DNA from: Agrobacterium vitis
GTDB lineage: Bacteria; Pseudomonadota; Alphaproteobacteria; Rhizobiales; Rhizobiaceae
Assembly: GCF_013337045.2 (NCBI RefSeq)
Contig: NZ_CP118259.1
Coordinates: 2,604,001-2,668,000 of the forward strand
DNA length: 64,000 nucleotides
Direction of reading: 5' to 3'
Of this stretch, positions 8,078 to 17,249 are shown piece after piece. Each line of letters opens with the position of its first letter. Within the stretch, counting starts at the first letter, position 1. Below the pieces are notes generated by a model. The model ran no database searches. It was given only the letters and a program-made list of their open reading frames with translations, and was not told where the DNA came from. The translations under genes and the position numbers were made by a program.

Positions 8078-9117
8078 GCGCTCAAAACCCTGTTCTCACC
8101 CCGGAAAAGCGCGGCGAAGACGTTGATTCGGCGCTCAGGCCGCAGACGCTGGACGACTTCACCGGCCAGGCGGAGGCCCGTGCCAATCTGAAGATCTTCA
8201 TCGAAGCCGCCAAGAACCGGGGCGAAGCGCTGGATCATGTGCTGTTCGTCGGCCCGCCCGGCCTCGGCAAGACGACGCTGGCGCAGATCATGGCCAAGGA
8301 ACTCGGTGTCAATTTCCGTTCGACGTCAGGCCCTGTGATCGCCAAGGCGGGGGATCTCGCCGCCCTCCTCACCAATCTGGAAGAGCGCGACGTGCTGTTT
8401 ATCGATGAAATCCATCGCCTCAGCCCGGCGGTGGAGGAAATCCTCTATCCGGCCATGGAGGATTTCCAGCTTGACCTGATCATCGGCGAAGGCCCGGCGG
8501 CCCGCTCGGTGAAAATCGACCTTTCCAAATTCACCCTGGTCGCCGCCACCACCCGGCTTGGCCTGTTGACCACCCCCTTGCGCGACCGGTTCGGCATTCC
8601 GGTGCGGCTGTCCTTCTATACGGTCGAGGAGCTTGAACTGATCGTGCGGCGCGGCGCGCGTCTGATGGGGCTTGGCATGACCGATGACGGAGCGCGCGAA
8701 ATTGCCCGGCGCGCGCGCGGCACGCCGCGCATTGCCGGGCGGTTGCTGCGCCGGGTTCGCGATTTTGCCGAAGTTGCCCGTGCCCCCGCCGTCACCCGCG
8801 AGATCGCCGATGAGGCGCTCACGCGGTTGTTAGTGGATAATATGGGCCTCGATCAGCTCGACACCCGTTATTTGACCATGATTGCCGTCAATTTTGGCGG
8901 GGGTCCAGTCGGCATCGAAACCATTGCCGCGGGCCTGTCCGAACCACGCGACGCCATCGAGGATATTATCGAGCCCTATATGATCCAGCAGGGTTTCATC
9001 CAGCGCACGCCACGTGGCCGCGTTCTGACAGCGATTGCCTGGAAACATCTGGGCCTGATGCCGCCGAAAGACATGGAGGCCGCGCAGTTCCGCCTGACCC
9101 TTGAGGATGACGATTGA
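8074..9117 (+). CDS. ruvB: Holliday junction helicase ATPase RuvB
   Basis: AAA+ motor that drives branch migration with RuvA. 347 residues, normal length. Walker [10 protein letters not shown] is at residues 60-68, Walker B FIDEIHRL around 110, sensor 1 ATTRLG, and the arginine-finger and C-terminal winged-helix segments are intact. I chose ATG 8074 ([10 protein letters not shown]) because it matches the family's N-terminus and overlaps the PIN toxin stop as ATGA; a start 66 bp upstream would lie inside the toxin gene. The downstream gene begins within its stop codon. Confidence 0.97.
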   Translation: MSAQNPVLTPEKRGEDVDSALRPQTLDDFTGQAEARANLKIFIEAAKNRGEALDHVLFVGPPGLGKTTLAQIMAKELGVNFRSTSGPVIAKAGDLAALLTNLEERDVLFIDEIHRLSPAVEEILYPAMEDFQLDLIIGEGPAARSVKIDLSKFTLVAATTRLGLLTTPLRDRFGIPVRLSFYTVEELELIVRRGARLMGLGMTDDGAREIARRARGTPRIAGRLLRRVRDFAEVARAPAVTREIADEALTRLLVDNMGLDQLDTRYLTMIAVNFGGGPVGIETIAAGLSEPRDAIEDIIEPYMIQQGFIQRTPRGRVLTAIAWKHLGLMPPKDMEAAQFRLTLEDDD

Positions 9118-10004
9118 TAACCAGACGGACGTTTTTCAAGCTGCTGGCAGGCACCGCCGCCGGCATTCTGTCGCTTGGCGGCTATGCCGGGGCGGTGGAG
9201 CCGTTGCTGCGGCTGGAAACCACGCGCTATAAACTCTCCCCGCCCGGCTGGCCGAAGGGCCAAAGCCTGCGGATTGTCGCGCTCGCCGATTTCCATGCCT
9301 GTGAGCCCTGGATGCCGGCTGAGCGGATCGCCAGGATCTGCGAACATGCCAATACACTGGGCGGCGATGTCATCCTGCTGCTGGGCGATTACATGTCCGG
9401 CATGAAACTGGTGACCGGCGTGGTGCCGCCGGAACAATGGTCCAAGGCGCTCTCCGTGCTGAAAGCACCCTATGGCGTGCATGCCGTCTGCGGAAATCAT
9501 GATTGGTGGCAAGATAGCGAGGCGCAGTTGCAACGCTTGCCAGAAACCATGGCCCATCGGGCGCTGCGGTCCGTCGGAATCAATGCCATGTCCAACAGCG
9601 CGGTGCGGCTGGGGTCAGGCGATCAGCCTTTCTGGGTGGCCGGGCTGGAAGACCAATGGGCCTATCTCACCGGCAATCACCGGATGCGCGGTCTCGACGA
9701 TCTACCCGGCACGCTGGCCAAAGTGACGGACAATGCCCCGGTCATCCTGCTGGCCCATGAACCGGATATTTTTCCAAGCGTGCCGGATCGGGTCTCGCTG
9801 ACGCTTTCGGGCCATACCCATGGCGGGCAGGTCAATCTGTTCGGCTGGACGCCGGTCGTGCCGTCGCGCTTCGGCTCGCGCTATGTCTATGGCCATCGCG
9901 AGGAAAATGGCCGCAATATCATCGTCTCGGGCGGGCTTGGCTGTTCTGTCGCACCGATCCGGTTCGGCTCACCGCCGGAAATATTGGTGATCGATCTTGG
10001 CTAA
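9114..10004 (+). CDS. Tat-exported calcineurin-like metallophosphoesterase
   Basis: 296-residue protein of the YaeI type. The N-terminus [12 protein letters not shown] is a twin-arginine signal followed by a hydrophobic stretch, so it is probably exported or membrane-anchored. The metal-binding motifs are in order: ADFHAC, LLGDYM, GNHDWW and the late SGHTHGGQ. Relatives hydrolyse phosphodiester bonds, for example in UDP-diacylglucosamine or nucleotides; the substrate is unknown here. Translation starts at a TTG that overlaps the ruvB stop (TTGA, 9114-9117), implying coupling. Confidence 0.85.
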   Translation: MITRRTFFKLLAGTAAGILSLGGYAGAVEPLLRLETTRYKLSPPGWPKGQSLRIVALADFHACEPWMPAERIARICEHANTLGGDVILLLGDYMSGMKLVTGVVPPEQWSKALSVLKAPYGVHAVCGNHDWWQDSEAQLQRLPETMAHRALRSVGINAMSNSAVRLGSGDQPFWVAGLEDQWAYLTGNHRMRGLDDLPGTLAKVTDNAPVILLAHEPDIFPSVPDRVSLTLSGHTHGGQVNLFGWTPVVPSRFGSRYVYGHREENGRNIIVSGGLGCSVAPIRFGSPPEILVIDLG

Positions 10005-10512
10005 ACAACCGGACAACCGCATCCGCATCAAACAGCAGAGCCGCATCTTCCAGATGCGCATTGCGGGCTTGGCTTTTCGCAATGGCCATGTGCTGGTGCA
10101 TCGCGCCGTGCATGAAAAATTCTGGACCTTTCCCGGAGGACGCGCCGAAATCGGCGAGACCTCGCAGGAAACATTGAAGAGGGAAATGGCCGAGGAACTC
10201 GGTGTCGAGGCCAGGATCGACAGGCTGTTGTGGAGCGTCGAAAACTTCTTCCACTACGAAGGCCGCGACTGGCACGAACTGGGCTATTATTATCTGATGC
10301 ACCTGCCAGACACCGTGCCCTTCCACGAGAAGGACATCATTCACCGCATCCAGGATGGAAAGAACGCGCTGGAATTCAAATGGGCACGCGCCACCAAAGA
10401 GGCGTTGACCGCACTGGATATTCCACCCTATTTCATTGCCGACGAGATTGAAAACCTGCCCCGAACCTCACGCCATCTGGCGTGGAACGATAGCAATCTG
10501 GACGACAAATGA
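9997..10512 (+). CDS. Nudix hydrolase (first of a tandem pair)
   Basis: 171-residue Nudix protein. The Nudix box is complete (GGRAEIGETSQETLKREMAEELG, about residues 48-70, shown here in the order G-x5-E-x7-REx2EE), so it should hydrolyse a nucleoside diphosphate linked to another group. The proposed TTG start at 9997 overlaps the preceding gene by 8 bp; an internal ATG (10054) is the alternative. It overlaps the second Nudix gene by 4 bp. The two proteins share the same architecture (fxFPGGR/ALPGGR, HELGxYYL, F-x3-DI-HR) and look like a duplication. Confidence 0.85.
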   Translation: MAKQPDNRIRIKQQSRIFQMRIAGLAFRNGHVLVHRAVHEKFWTFPGGRAEIGETSQETLKREMAEELGVEARIDRLLWSVENFFHYEGRDWHELGYYYLMHLPDTVPFHEKDIIHRIQDGKNALEFKWARATKEALTALDIPPYFIADEIENLPRTSRHLAWNDSNLDDK

Positions 10513-11018
10513 CCGTTGAACGCCACATGATCCGGCTGGATAAAAAGCCGCAATTGTTTACCTTCCGGGTGGCGGGCGTGATCCTGCAAAACGATCATCT
10601 GCTGGTGCAAAGAAGCGTCAATGAAAGCTATTGGGCCTTGCCGGGAGGCCGGGCCGAAATTGGTGAAAGCAGCGAGCAGACGATTATCCGCGAAATGCAG
10701 GAGGAAATCGACCGCACTGTGCGCGTCGAGCGCCTGCTGTTCACGACTGAGCTTTTCTTTTCTTTTGATGATTACCGCGCCCACGAACTAGGGTTTTACT
10801 ATCTCCTGGGCATGGATGTGCCCCTGCCCTTCCATCTCGATGATATTGTCCATCGCGTGATGGATGGTCCCACCGAGGTGCTCTTTCGCTGGGTGCCAGC
10901 AACGGCAGCGGGTTTTGCAGCTTTTGATATCCGGCCAGCCTTTCTGGGCAATTATATGGGGCAGTTGCCAGAGCGTGCAGAACACTTGATTGTGGATGAG
11001 GACAGCAATGACCATTGA
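10509..11018 (+). CDS. Nudix hydrolase (second of a tandem pair)
   Basis: 169-residue paralogue of the preceding protein. The Nudix box GGRAEIGESSEQTIIREMQEE is intact at about residues 47-67. HELGFYYLLGMDVPLPFH and DDIVHRVMDGP match the equivalent blocks in its neighbour. ATG 10509 overlaps the upstream stop (ATGA). Both copies keep catalytic glutamates, so neither looks decayed; divergence in the rest suggests different substrates. Confidence 0.85.
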   Translation: MTVERHMIRLDKKPQLFTFRVAGVILQNDHLLVQRSVNESYWALPGGRAEIGESSEQTIIREMQEEIDRTVRVERLLFTTELFFSFDDYRAHELGFYYLLGMDVPLPFHLDDIVHRVMDGPTEVLFRWVPATAAGFAAFDIRPAFLGNYMGQLPERAEHLIVDEDSNDH

Positions 11019-11568
11019 TCCCTGCCGTATCTTTCGCAAGATGGCCCGCAACAATACCTTGGCCAATGCGAGATTGCTGGGTGCCTGCGCGCAGCTTCAA
11101 CCGGGTGAGTTTGAAGCGCCGCGCACCAGCTTCTTCCCCTCCATTAAGGCAACCCTCAATCACATTTTGACCGTCGATTGGTTCTATGTGGATGCCTTGG
11201 AAGGTGGCACGCTTGGTCCGGCGGCCTTTGACAATGAAGAGCCTTTTGAAACGGTCGACGCCTTGCACAAGGCCCAATCCGCTGTTGATCAGCGTCTTCT
11301 AAGTCTATGCGATGCCCTCACCGCTGACGCGCTTGCCAAAGACGTCACAGTACATCGCGAGACGAGGCTGCAAATTGAACGGTGTGACGATCTTCTCTTC
11401 CATCTGTTCCACCATCAAACCCATCATCGCGGTCAGGTCCATGCCATGCTGGCTGGAACCAGTGTCAAGCCGCCCCAGCTCGACGAGTTCATAACGGCAA
11501 CGGATTTCCGCGACCGAGCCGATGATATGCGAAAGCTGGGTTGGACCGAAGCCGATCTCGGTCATTGA
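11008..11568 (+). CDS. DinB family protein
   Basis: 186-residue four-helix-bundle protein of the DinB/YfiT superfamily. The three histidines that bind a divalent metal are visible: one in SIKATLNHILTVDWFY and two in the LFHHQTHHRGQ motif. Relatives include thiol-dependent transferases and damage-induced proteins of unknown activity. ATG 11008 is chosen because GAGGACAG precedes it; an in-frame ATG 18 bp upstream is possible. It overlaps the second Nudix gene by 11 bp. Confidence 0.85.
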   Translation: MTIDPCRIFRKMARNNTLANARLLGACAQLQPGEFEAPRTSFFPSIKATLNHILTVDWFYVDALEGGTLGPAAFDNEEPFETVDALHKAQSAVDQRLLSLCDALTADALAKDVTVHRETRLQIERCDDLLFHLFHHQTHHRGQVHAMLAGTSVKPPQLDEFITATDFRDRADDMRKLGWTEADLGH

Positions 11569-11579
11569 AAAGGCAAACT

Positions 11580-12029
11580 ATGACCCATGAATTTTCCATT
11601 TCCGGCCAGCTGATCGAAGGCGGCCATCGTCTCGTCCAGAGGGTCTATTATGAGGACACGGATTTTTCCGGTCTGGTCTATCACGCCCGCTATCTGCATT
11701 TCCTTGAGCGCGGACGCACCGATTATCTGCGCTGCCTGGGCTGCGAACAGAGCGAGTTGATCAATGCCGACGAGGAAGGGCTGGTTTTCGTTGTGCATCG
11801 CATGGAGCTGGATTTCAAAAGCCCGGCGCGAATGGATGATATCCTTGTTATCGAGACCGTCACCGAAAAGGCCGGAGGCGCCAAGATGGTGCTGCGGCAA
11901 ACCATCAACAGTGGTGACCGCAGGTTGATTGAAGCAAAAGTGGTGATTGCCGTCGTTAACAAATTTGGACGCCCGCGCCGTCTCCCCGAGACGATTGCCG
12001 AGAAGTTCCTCGGCTTCACCCCTGGCTGA
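11580..12029 (+). CDS. ybgC: Tol-Pal-associated acyl-CoA thioesterase YbgC
   Basis: 149-residue hot-dog-fold thioesterase. The catalytic YYEDTDFSGLVYHARYL motif (active-site aspartate in EDTD) near residues 23-39 is diagnostic. YbgC hydrolyses acyl-CoA and interacts with phospholipid-synthesis enzymes; it is encoded next to tolQRAB in most proteobacteria. Here 473 bp with hairpins separate it from tolQ, so tolQ probably has its own promoter or leader. The start ATG 11580 gives the family N-terminus. Confidence 0.93.
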   Translation: MTHEFSISGQLIEGGHRLVQRVYYEDTDFSGLVYHARYLHFLERGRTDYLRCLGCEQSELINADEEGLVFVVHRMELDFKSPARMDDILVIETVTEKAGGAKMVLRQTINSGDRRLIEAKVVIAVVNKFGRPRRLPETIAEKFLGFTPG

Positions 12030-12402
12030 CAGTCCGGTCAAGAATTGCTACTGGCCTGGCGAAAATGGTGATTTCGAGAGCCGAAGCGGTTTTCGTTCTA
12101 AAATGTTGACGCATCAGGCAAGCACAGAAATTGCCATTTGCAGGCGGCCAGCGGCGATTATTGGACAGGCTATGATAACCTATCGTTAACAATAATGATG
12201 TCTTACTAACCTTGCGGTGCTTTGTGCGCCGCACGCCTTCCTTTGACCAAATTTAGCGGCAAAAAGGCAAGCTGGGTGCTTTGGGGATGGCGGATCGCGT
12301 TGATGAAACGCCACCGCGCCTATCGGCACATCAGTCATACAAGTGCATGATCGATCACACTGCCTGGTAGTGCAGATATGATTGCATAGAAAAACGAATT
12401 TG
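12030..12402. other. Non-coding stretch between ybgC and the tolQ leader
   Basis: About 370 bp without a convincing gene on either strand. It is AT-richer than the flanks around 12160-12210 and probably holds the tolQ promoter, but no box stands out. Confidence 0.5.
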
Positions 12403-12479
12403 TTACAGCGTTGTTTGCGCAAGCCCGCGTGATGCGCAAACAACGCTGTAAATCCGCCCGGTCTCTTTACGTCCGGGCG
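12403..12479 (+). promoter_or_regulatory. tolQ leader with two strong hairpins
   Basis: Two perfect stem-loops lie just before tolQ. The first has 18-bp arms (12403-12420 and 12434-12451) around a 13-nt loop. The second has 7-bp arms (cgcccgg/ccgggcg, 12455-12461 and 12473-12479) with an 11-nt loop. The second ends 24 nt before the tolQ ATG. Neither has a T-run, so they are more likely a structured 5' leader or RNA-stability element than terminators. Confidence 0.6.
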
Positions 12480-12502
12480 TCTGGATTTTGGGAACGGTAG
12501 CG

Positions 12503-13222
12503 ATGGAACAAGTAGGATTGGCAGCCGCAAGCCACGACGTGAGCCTTTGGGCCCTGTTCATGCAGGCAGGCTGGGTCGTGAAAATCGTGATGATCGGGCT
12601 TCTGGGCGCCTCCGTCTGGACCTGGGCAATCGTCATCGACAAATATGTCAGCTTCGCCAAGGCGCGCCGCCAGTTCGACCAGTTCGAACAGGTGTTCTGG
12701 TCCGGGCAGTCGCTGGAAGAACTGTATCGCACGCTGGCCGAGCGCAACAATACCGGGCTTGCGGCTATTTTCGTCTCCGCCATGCGGGAGTGGAAGAAGA
12801 GCTTTGAGCGCGGCGCGCGTTCGCCCATCGGCTTGCAGATGCGTATCGACCGTTCGATGGATGTCACCATGGCGCGCGAGGCCGAACATTTCGAAGCCCG
12901 TCTTGGCTCGCTGGCCACCATCGGTTCGGCTGGTCCCTTCATCGGCCTGTTCGGCACGGTTATCGGTATCATGACTTCGTTCCAGGCGATTGCCGGTTCG
13001 AAATCCACCAATCTGGCAGTGGTCGCCCCCGGTATCGCCGAGGCGCTGCTGGCAACGGCCATCGGTCTGGTCGCCGCTATTCCAGCGGTCATCGCCTACA
13101 ATAAATTTTCCGGCGAAGCGGGCAAGCTGTCCTCGCGCATGGAAGGCTTTGCCGACGAGTTTTCCGCCATACTGTCGCGACAGATCGATGAGAAGCTCCA
13201 GCCTCGCCAAGCGGCGGAATAA
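12503..13222 (+). CDS. tolQ: Tol-Pal proton channel subunit TolQ
   Basis: Inner-membrane MotA/TolQ/ExbB-type protein of 239 residues with three membrane segments (about 22-45, 140-165 and 175-200). With TolR it forms the proton channel that energises TolA during cell-envelope constriction. The conserved LGSLATIGSAGPFIGLFGTVIGIM and the following TM3 block are present. ATG 12503 (MEQVGLAAA) follows GGGAAC; an in-frame start 15 bp upstream is less likely. tolR follows after 49 bp. Confidence 0.96.
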   Translation: MEQVGLAAASHDVSLWALFMQAGWVVKIVMIGLLGASVWTWAIVIDKYVSFAKARRQFDQFEQVFWSGQSLEELYRTLAERNNTGLAAIFVSAMREWKKSFERGARSPIGLQMRIDRSMDVTMAREAEHFEARLGSLATIGSAGPFIGLFGTVIGIMTSFQAIAGSKSTNLAVVAPGIAEALLATAIGLVAAIPAVIAYNKFSGEAGKLSSRMEGFADEFSAILSRQIDEKLQPRQAAE

Positions 13223-13271
13223 GGCTCCAGTCTAGAACGACTGGGCAAGGTCGGCGAAAGGAATTGATCAG

Positions 13272-13730
13272 ATGGGCATGTCGGTAGGAGCAAATGGAGG
13301 TGGCGGTGGCCGTCGCGGCAGCAGGCGCCGGGGCGGCAAGCGCGGTCCCGTCAGCGAAATCAACGTCACGCCGCTCGTCGACGTCATGCTGGTGCTGTTG
13401 ATCATCTTCATGGTGGCGGCACCAATGATGACGGTTGGCGTGCCGATTGACCTGCCGGAAACCCAGGCCAGCGCCATGAATTCCGATACGCAGCCAATCA
13501 CCATTTCGGTCAATCCGGCTGGCGAAATCTATTTGCAGGAAAGCCCGATCCCGCTTGAGGAAATCGTTCCCAAGCTTCAAGCTATTGCCACCACGGGTTA
13601 CAACGAACGCATTTATGTGCGCGGCGACACGGCTGCTGCCTATGGCACGGTCATGAAGGTCATGGCGCGCATTTCTTCGGCTGGCTACAAGAATATCGGC
13701 CTTGTGACCCTGCAAGAACAGGACAAGTGA
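13272..13730 (+). CDS. tolR: Tol-Pal proton channel subunit TolR
   Basis: ExbD/TolR family, 152 residues: a basic Gly/Arg-rich cytoplasmic N-terminus, one membrane helix with the essential aspartate in the INVTPLVDVMLVLLIIFMV region (about residues 35-53), and a periplasmic domain. The ribosome-binding site AAGGAA precedes the ATG. It lies 9 bp before tolA. Confidence 0.96.
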   Translation: MGMSVGANGGGGGRRGSRRRGGKRGPVSEINVTPLVDVMLVLLIIFMVAAPMMTVGVPIDLPETQASAMNSDTQPITISVNPAGEIYLQESPIPLEEIVPKLQAIATTGYNERIYVRGDTAAAYGTVMKVMARISSAGYKNIGLVTLQEQDK

Positions 13731-13739
13731 TCTTTCGAA

Positions 13740-14909
13740 ATGAAAGGCAGTCTCGTCACATCTGCGATTTTGCACGCAACGCTGCTGGCCATGGCGCTGG
13801 TGACGATCAGCGCGCCTGCGCCCATGCAAGTCGCCGATGTCGAGGCCCTGCCCGTCGATATCGTGCCGATCTCCGAACTGACCCAGATCCAGCAGGGTGA
13901 TAAAAAAGCGCCGAAGCGTGAAAAATCGGCACCCACCCCGACCAAGAAGCCGAGCACCGTTCAGAACGCGGAAAACATGGGCGACAACGAAGTCGACATG
14001 AAGACCCCGCCGACACCGTCGAAAAAGCCGTCGCAGCAGGAAACCGCAGCAGCTCCTGAAAAGGTCGACAAGGTCCTGCCGACGCAGGACAACGAAACTA
14101 ATGACGTCAAGGAAATTGCCAAGGAAGAAACGGCGGTAGCCCCGTCCAAGGAAGCCGTGCCCCTGCCGAAGGACGTGCCGACCCCGACGCCCGAGCCAAA
14201 GCCTGAACCGCCGAAGCCAGAGCCGCCAAAGCCGGAGGCCAAGCCCGAGCCGAAGCCGGAAGCCAAGCCGCAGGAAGTCGCAAAAGCCGAAGACATTCCG
14301 CTGCCGACCAGCGTTCCCCTGCCCGCGTCCAAGCCAAAGCCGGAGCCGCCAAAGCCTGCGGAGACCAAGACGCCTGAGCCGAAGCCGACGGAAGCCAAGC
14401 CAAAGACCGAGGCCGCCAAGGCGCCTGATGTAAAGAAGGCTGACAAGAACCAGCAGGCGGCCAAGGCGAAATCGTCCAAGGAAAGCGATTTCAACGCCGA
14501 TGAGATCGCCGCTCTGCTCAACAAAACCGATGCAGCCGGTGGCGGCGCCAAGCGCTCCACCGAACAGGCGGCGCTGGGCGGCAAGAAGACCACGGGCGGC
14601 TCGACACTCAGCCAGAGTGAAATGGACGCCCTGCGCGGCGCAATCCAGAACAACTGGTCAGTGCTGTCAGGCATGGGCGATGCCCAGGGCATGGTGATTC
14701 GCGCCCATTTCAAACTGGACGAGAGCGGCAATCTGATCGGCGAGCCGGAAGTGACGGCGACCGGTGGATCGCCCAGCGCCCAACAGGTGATGATCTCAAG
14801 TGCGCGTCGCGCCATTCTGAAATCCGTGCCGTTCAAGAACCTGCCCGTTGAAAAATACGATGCCTGGTCAGAGGTTGTCGTCAACTTCGATCCAAGCGAA
14901 TTCATGTAA
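13740..14909 (+). CDS. tolA: Tol-Pal bridging protein TolA
   Basis: 389-residue protein with an N-terminal membrane anchor ([16 protein letters not shown]), a long central domain rich in Pro, Lys, Glu and Ala (about residues 40-250, with many [13 protein letters not shown] repeats) that would span the periplasm, and a C-terminal TonB/TolA-like domain ([17 protein letters not shown] onward) that contacts Pal and TolB. Low-complexity codons in the centre make this stretch prone to length change. Three copies of a short repeat begin at its stop codon. Confidence 0.95.
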   Translation: MKGSLVTSAILHATLLAMALVTISAPAPMQVADVEALPVDIVPISELTQIQQGDKKAPKREKSAPTPTKKPSTVQNAENMGDNEVDMKTPPTPSKKPSQQETAAAPEKVDKVLPTQDNETNDVKEIAKEETAVAPSKEAVPLPKDVPTPTPEPKPEPPKPEPPKPEAKPEPKPEAKPQEVAKAEDIPLPTSVPLPASKPKPEPPKPAETKTPEPKPTEAKPKTEAAKAPDVKKADKNQQAAKAKSSKESDFNADEIAALLNKTDAAGGGAKRSTEQAALGGKKTTGGSTLSQSEMDALRGAIQNNWSVLSGMGDAQGMVIRAHFKLDESGNLIGEPEVTATGGSPSAQQVMISSARRAILKSVPFKNLPVEKYDAWSEVVVNFDPSEFM

Positions 14910-14940
14910 AAGCGAATTCATGCCCACACGAATTCATGTA
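14895..14940. repeat. Triplicated cgaattcatg motif at the tolA-tolB junction
   Basis: The sequence agcgaattcatg occurs at 14895-14906 and 14911-14922, and acgaattcatg again at 14929-14939. The first copy encodes the last TolA residues (EFM) before the stop. The other two continue the same frame after the stop and would again read EFM, so this looks like a small tandem duplication. Confidence 0.7.
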
Positions 14941-14961
14941 GAAGCTGAAAGGCTTGCCCTT

Positions 14962-16269
14962 ATGAAGACATTCTCACTCCTGCGTATCCTGATCGTCCTC
15001 GTCGGCATGGCGGGCGCCTTTGCCACGCCGGCCATGGCGCTGGTCGAGATCAACATCAATAAGGGCAATGTCGAGCCGATGCCGATCGCCATTCCCGACT
15101 TCCTGTCGGCCAATGGCATCGGCGCGAAGATCTCGGCGGTTGTCGAGGCCGATCTCAAGCGCTCCGGCCTGTTTGCCCCGGTCAATCACGGCGCCTTCAT
15201 CGACAAGCAGATCAATCCCGATCAGGCCCCCAACATGCAGAACTGGACGGTGCTGAACGCCCAGGCGCTGGTGGTTGGCCGCATCACCCAGGAAGGCGAT
15301 GGCCGGTTGCGCGCCGAATTCCGCCTGTGGGATACCTATGCAGGCCAGCAGATGAGCGGCCAGCAGTTCTATACCCAGCCTGAAAACTGGCGGCGCGTCG
15401 CCCATATCATCGCCGATGCGATCTATGAGCGCATCACCGGTGAAAAGGGCTATTTCGATACCCGCATCGTCTTCGTGGCCGAAAGCGGCACCAAGACCGA
15501 CCGCAAGCGCCAGCTGGCCATCATGGACCAGGATGGCGAAAACGTCCGCATGCTGACCAACACCGCCAATCTGGTGCTGACACCGCGCTTTTCGCCGAAC
15601 CGCCAGGAAGTGACCTATATGTCCTTCGAGGGCAACCAGCCACGCGTTTACCTGCTGCAACTGGAAACCGGACAGCGCGAAGTGGTCGGCAATTTCCCCG
15701 GGATGACCTTCTCGCCGCGCTTCTCGCCGGATGGTCAGCGGGTGATCATGAGCCTGCAACAGGACGCCAACAGTAACATCTATACGATGGACCTGCGCTC
15801 GCGCACCACCACGCGGCTGACCAGCACGGCGGCCATCGATACCTCGCCGTCCTATGCGCCGGACGGACGCCGGATCGTGTTTGAGAGCGACCGTGGCGGA
15901 CGCCAGCAGCTTTACGTGATGAATTCCGACGGCTCCGGCCAGACCCGCATTTCCTTTGGCGAAGGCTCCTACTCCACCCCGGTCTGGTCGCCCCGCGGAG
16001 ACTTGATCGCCTTTACCAAGCAATCGGGCGGAAAATTCTCGATCGGCGTGATGAAGCCGGATGGTTCAGGCGAACGGCTTCTGACCACCGGCTTCCATAA
16101 TGAAGGCCCGACCTGGGCGCCGAACGGTCGCGTGCTGATGTTCTTCCGCCAGGCGGCGGGCTCCGGCGGGCCGCAGCTCTATTCCATCGATCTGACAGGC
16201 TATAACGAGCAATTGGTCAAAACACCGAGCTTTGCATCCGACCCAGCCTGGTCGCCGCTTCTCGAATAG
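14962..16269 (+). CDS. tolB: Tol-Pal periplasmic beta-propeller TolB
   Basis: 435-residue periplasmic protein. The signal peptide [18 protein letters not shown] ends near ATPAMA. An N-terminal alpha/beta domain (PIAIPDFL) is followed by a six-bladed propeller made of WD40-like PD40 repeats ([38 protein letters not shown]). It binds Pal and TolA. ATG 14962 is chosen because it begins the signal peptide; longer frames upstream run through the repeat. Confidence 0.96.
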   Translation: MKTFSLLRILIVLVGMAGAFATPAMALVEININKGNVEPMPIAIPDFLSANGIGAKISAVVEADLKRSGLFAPVNHGAFIDKQINPDQAPNMQNWTVLNAQALVVGRITQEGDGRLRAEFRLWDTYAGQQMSGQQFYTQPENWRRVAHIIADAIYERITGEKGYFDTRIVFVAESGTKTDRKRQLAIMDQDGENVRMLTNTANLVLTPRFSPNRQEVTYMSFEGNQPRVYLLQLETGQREVVGNFPGMTFSPRFSPDGQRVIMSLQQDANSNIYTMDLRSRTTTRLTSTAAIDTSPSYAPDGRRIVFESDRGGRQQLYVMNSDGSGQTRISFGEGSYSTPVWSPRGDLIAFTKQSGGKFSIGVMKPDGSGERLLTTGFHNEGPTWAPNGRVLMFFRQAAGSGGPQLYSIDLTGYNEQLVKTPSFASDPAWSPLLE

Positions 16270-16276
16270 CATGGTC

Positions 16277-16306
16277 ATCGCCTTCCGGCTCCTCCCGGAA
16301 GGCGAT
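16277..16306 (+). terminator. Hairpin between tolB and pal
   Basis: A perfect 12-bp stem (atcgccttccgg / ccggaaggcgat, loop 6 nt) lies 7 bp after the tolB stop, followed by TTGCATTTG. The T-run is weak, so it may be a partial terminator or a 3'-end stabiliser. pal, 230 bp downstream, then probably has its own promoter. Confidence 0.5.
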
Positions 16307-16500
16307 TGCATTTGATGACCGGTCGTGAATTAAGTAAAGATTAACCATGACCGTTTGCTTCTGATTAACCAGGATTGATTAGAGTTCGGCAACCACGATT
16401 GACACAAGTGTCAATCGGCACTGCTCACACGGACCGCCCAACCGGCTGCCCACCATCACTGCACAATGACTGCCCCACACTACTTGCAAGGAGATCGGCC

Positions 16501-17034
16501 ATGAGCCGCACTGTAACCCCGGTAATGAGCCGCATGCAAAAGCTTGCCAGCAACCCCGCAATCGTCGCTCTCGCGCTGACGCTGGCGCTGGCTGGCTGCG
16601 CTTCCAAGAAGAACATGCCCAACAGCGCGTCCGAGCTTGGCCTTGGCGGCGCAGGTGCTGCAACACCCGGCTCCACCCAGGACTTCACCGTCAATGTCGG
16701 CGACCGGATCTTCTTCGATACCGACTCAACCTCGATCCGCGCCGACGCCCAGCAGACGCTGGACCGCCAGGCTCAATGGTTGCAGCGTTATTCGCAGTAT
16801 CCGATCACAGTCGAAGGCCATGCCGACGAACGCGGCACCCGCGAATACAACCTGGCTCTCGGCGCGCGTCGTGCCGCCTCCACCAAGGCTTATCTCGTGT
16901 CGCGCGGCATTCCGGCCAACCGCATCAAGACCATCTCCTACGGCAAGGAACGTCCTGTCGCCACCTGCGACGATATTTCCTGCTGGTCGCAGAACCGCCG
17001 TGCCGTTACGGTTCTCGGCGGCGCTGGAATGTAA
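16501..17034 (+). CDS. pal: Peptidoglycan-associated lipoprotein Pal
   Basis: 177-residue outer-membrane lipoprotein. The lipobox LAGC places the lipidated cysteine at residue 33. The OmpA-like domain binds peptidoglycan: residues FFDTDSTSI, EGHADERGTREYN and LGARRA are the standard blocks, and the C-terminal RRAVTVLG closes the fold. ATG 16501 follows a clear AAGGAGA ribosome-binding site, which excludes the longer upstream frame. Confidence 0.97.
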   Translation: MSRTVTPVMSRMQKLASNPAIVALALTLALAGCASKKNMPNSASELGLGGAGAATPGSTQDFTVNVGDRIFFDTDSTSIRADAQQTLDRQAQWLQRYSQYPITVEGHADERGTREYNLALGARRAASTKAYLVSRGIPANRIKTISYGKERPVATCDDISCWSQNRRAVTVLGGAGM

Positions 17035-17069
17035 TTCACGAAATCGTGCCTGCATTCATGACAGAAACA

Positions 17070-17100
17070 GGGCGGTCTTCGGGCCGCCCTTTTGTTTTCT
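17070..17100 (+). terminator. Intrinsic terminator after pal
   Basis: An 8-bp stem (gggcggtc/ggccgccc with one GU pair) closed by a TTCG tetraloop is followed by TTTTGTTTT. It lies 35 bp after the pal stop. cpoB downstream therefore needs its own promoter within the next 150 bp. Confidence 0.85.
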
Positions 17101-17249
17101 TCACACTTTGGCCGAACTCGGTTGCTTTTTGCAAAGAACAGAGAAAAGCTTTATTGGCAGACATCGCAGGCTTAGGGTCGATATTCGACAGCAAAGCCTG
17201 ACGGGCACACATCAATCGGGCGATAACACGGAAAACAGGAACCACATCG

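Noticed and set aside
16379..16694. Short minus-strand frames upstream of pal
   Set aside because: They overlap the pal signal-peptide region in antisense and have no supporting signals.
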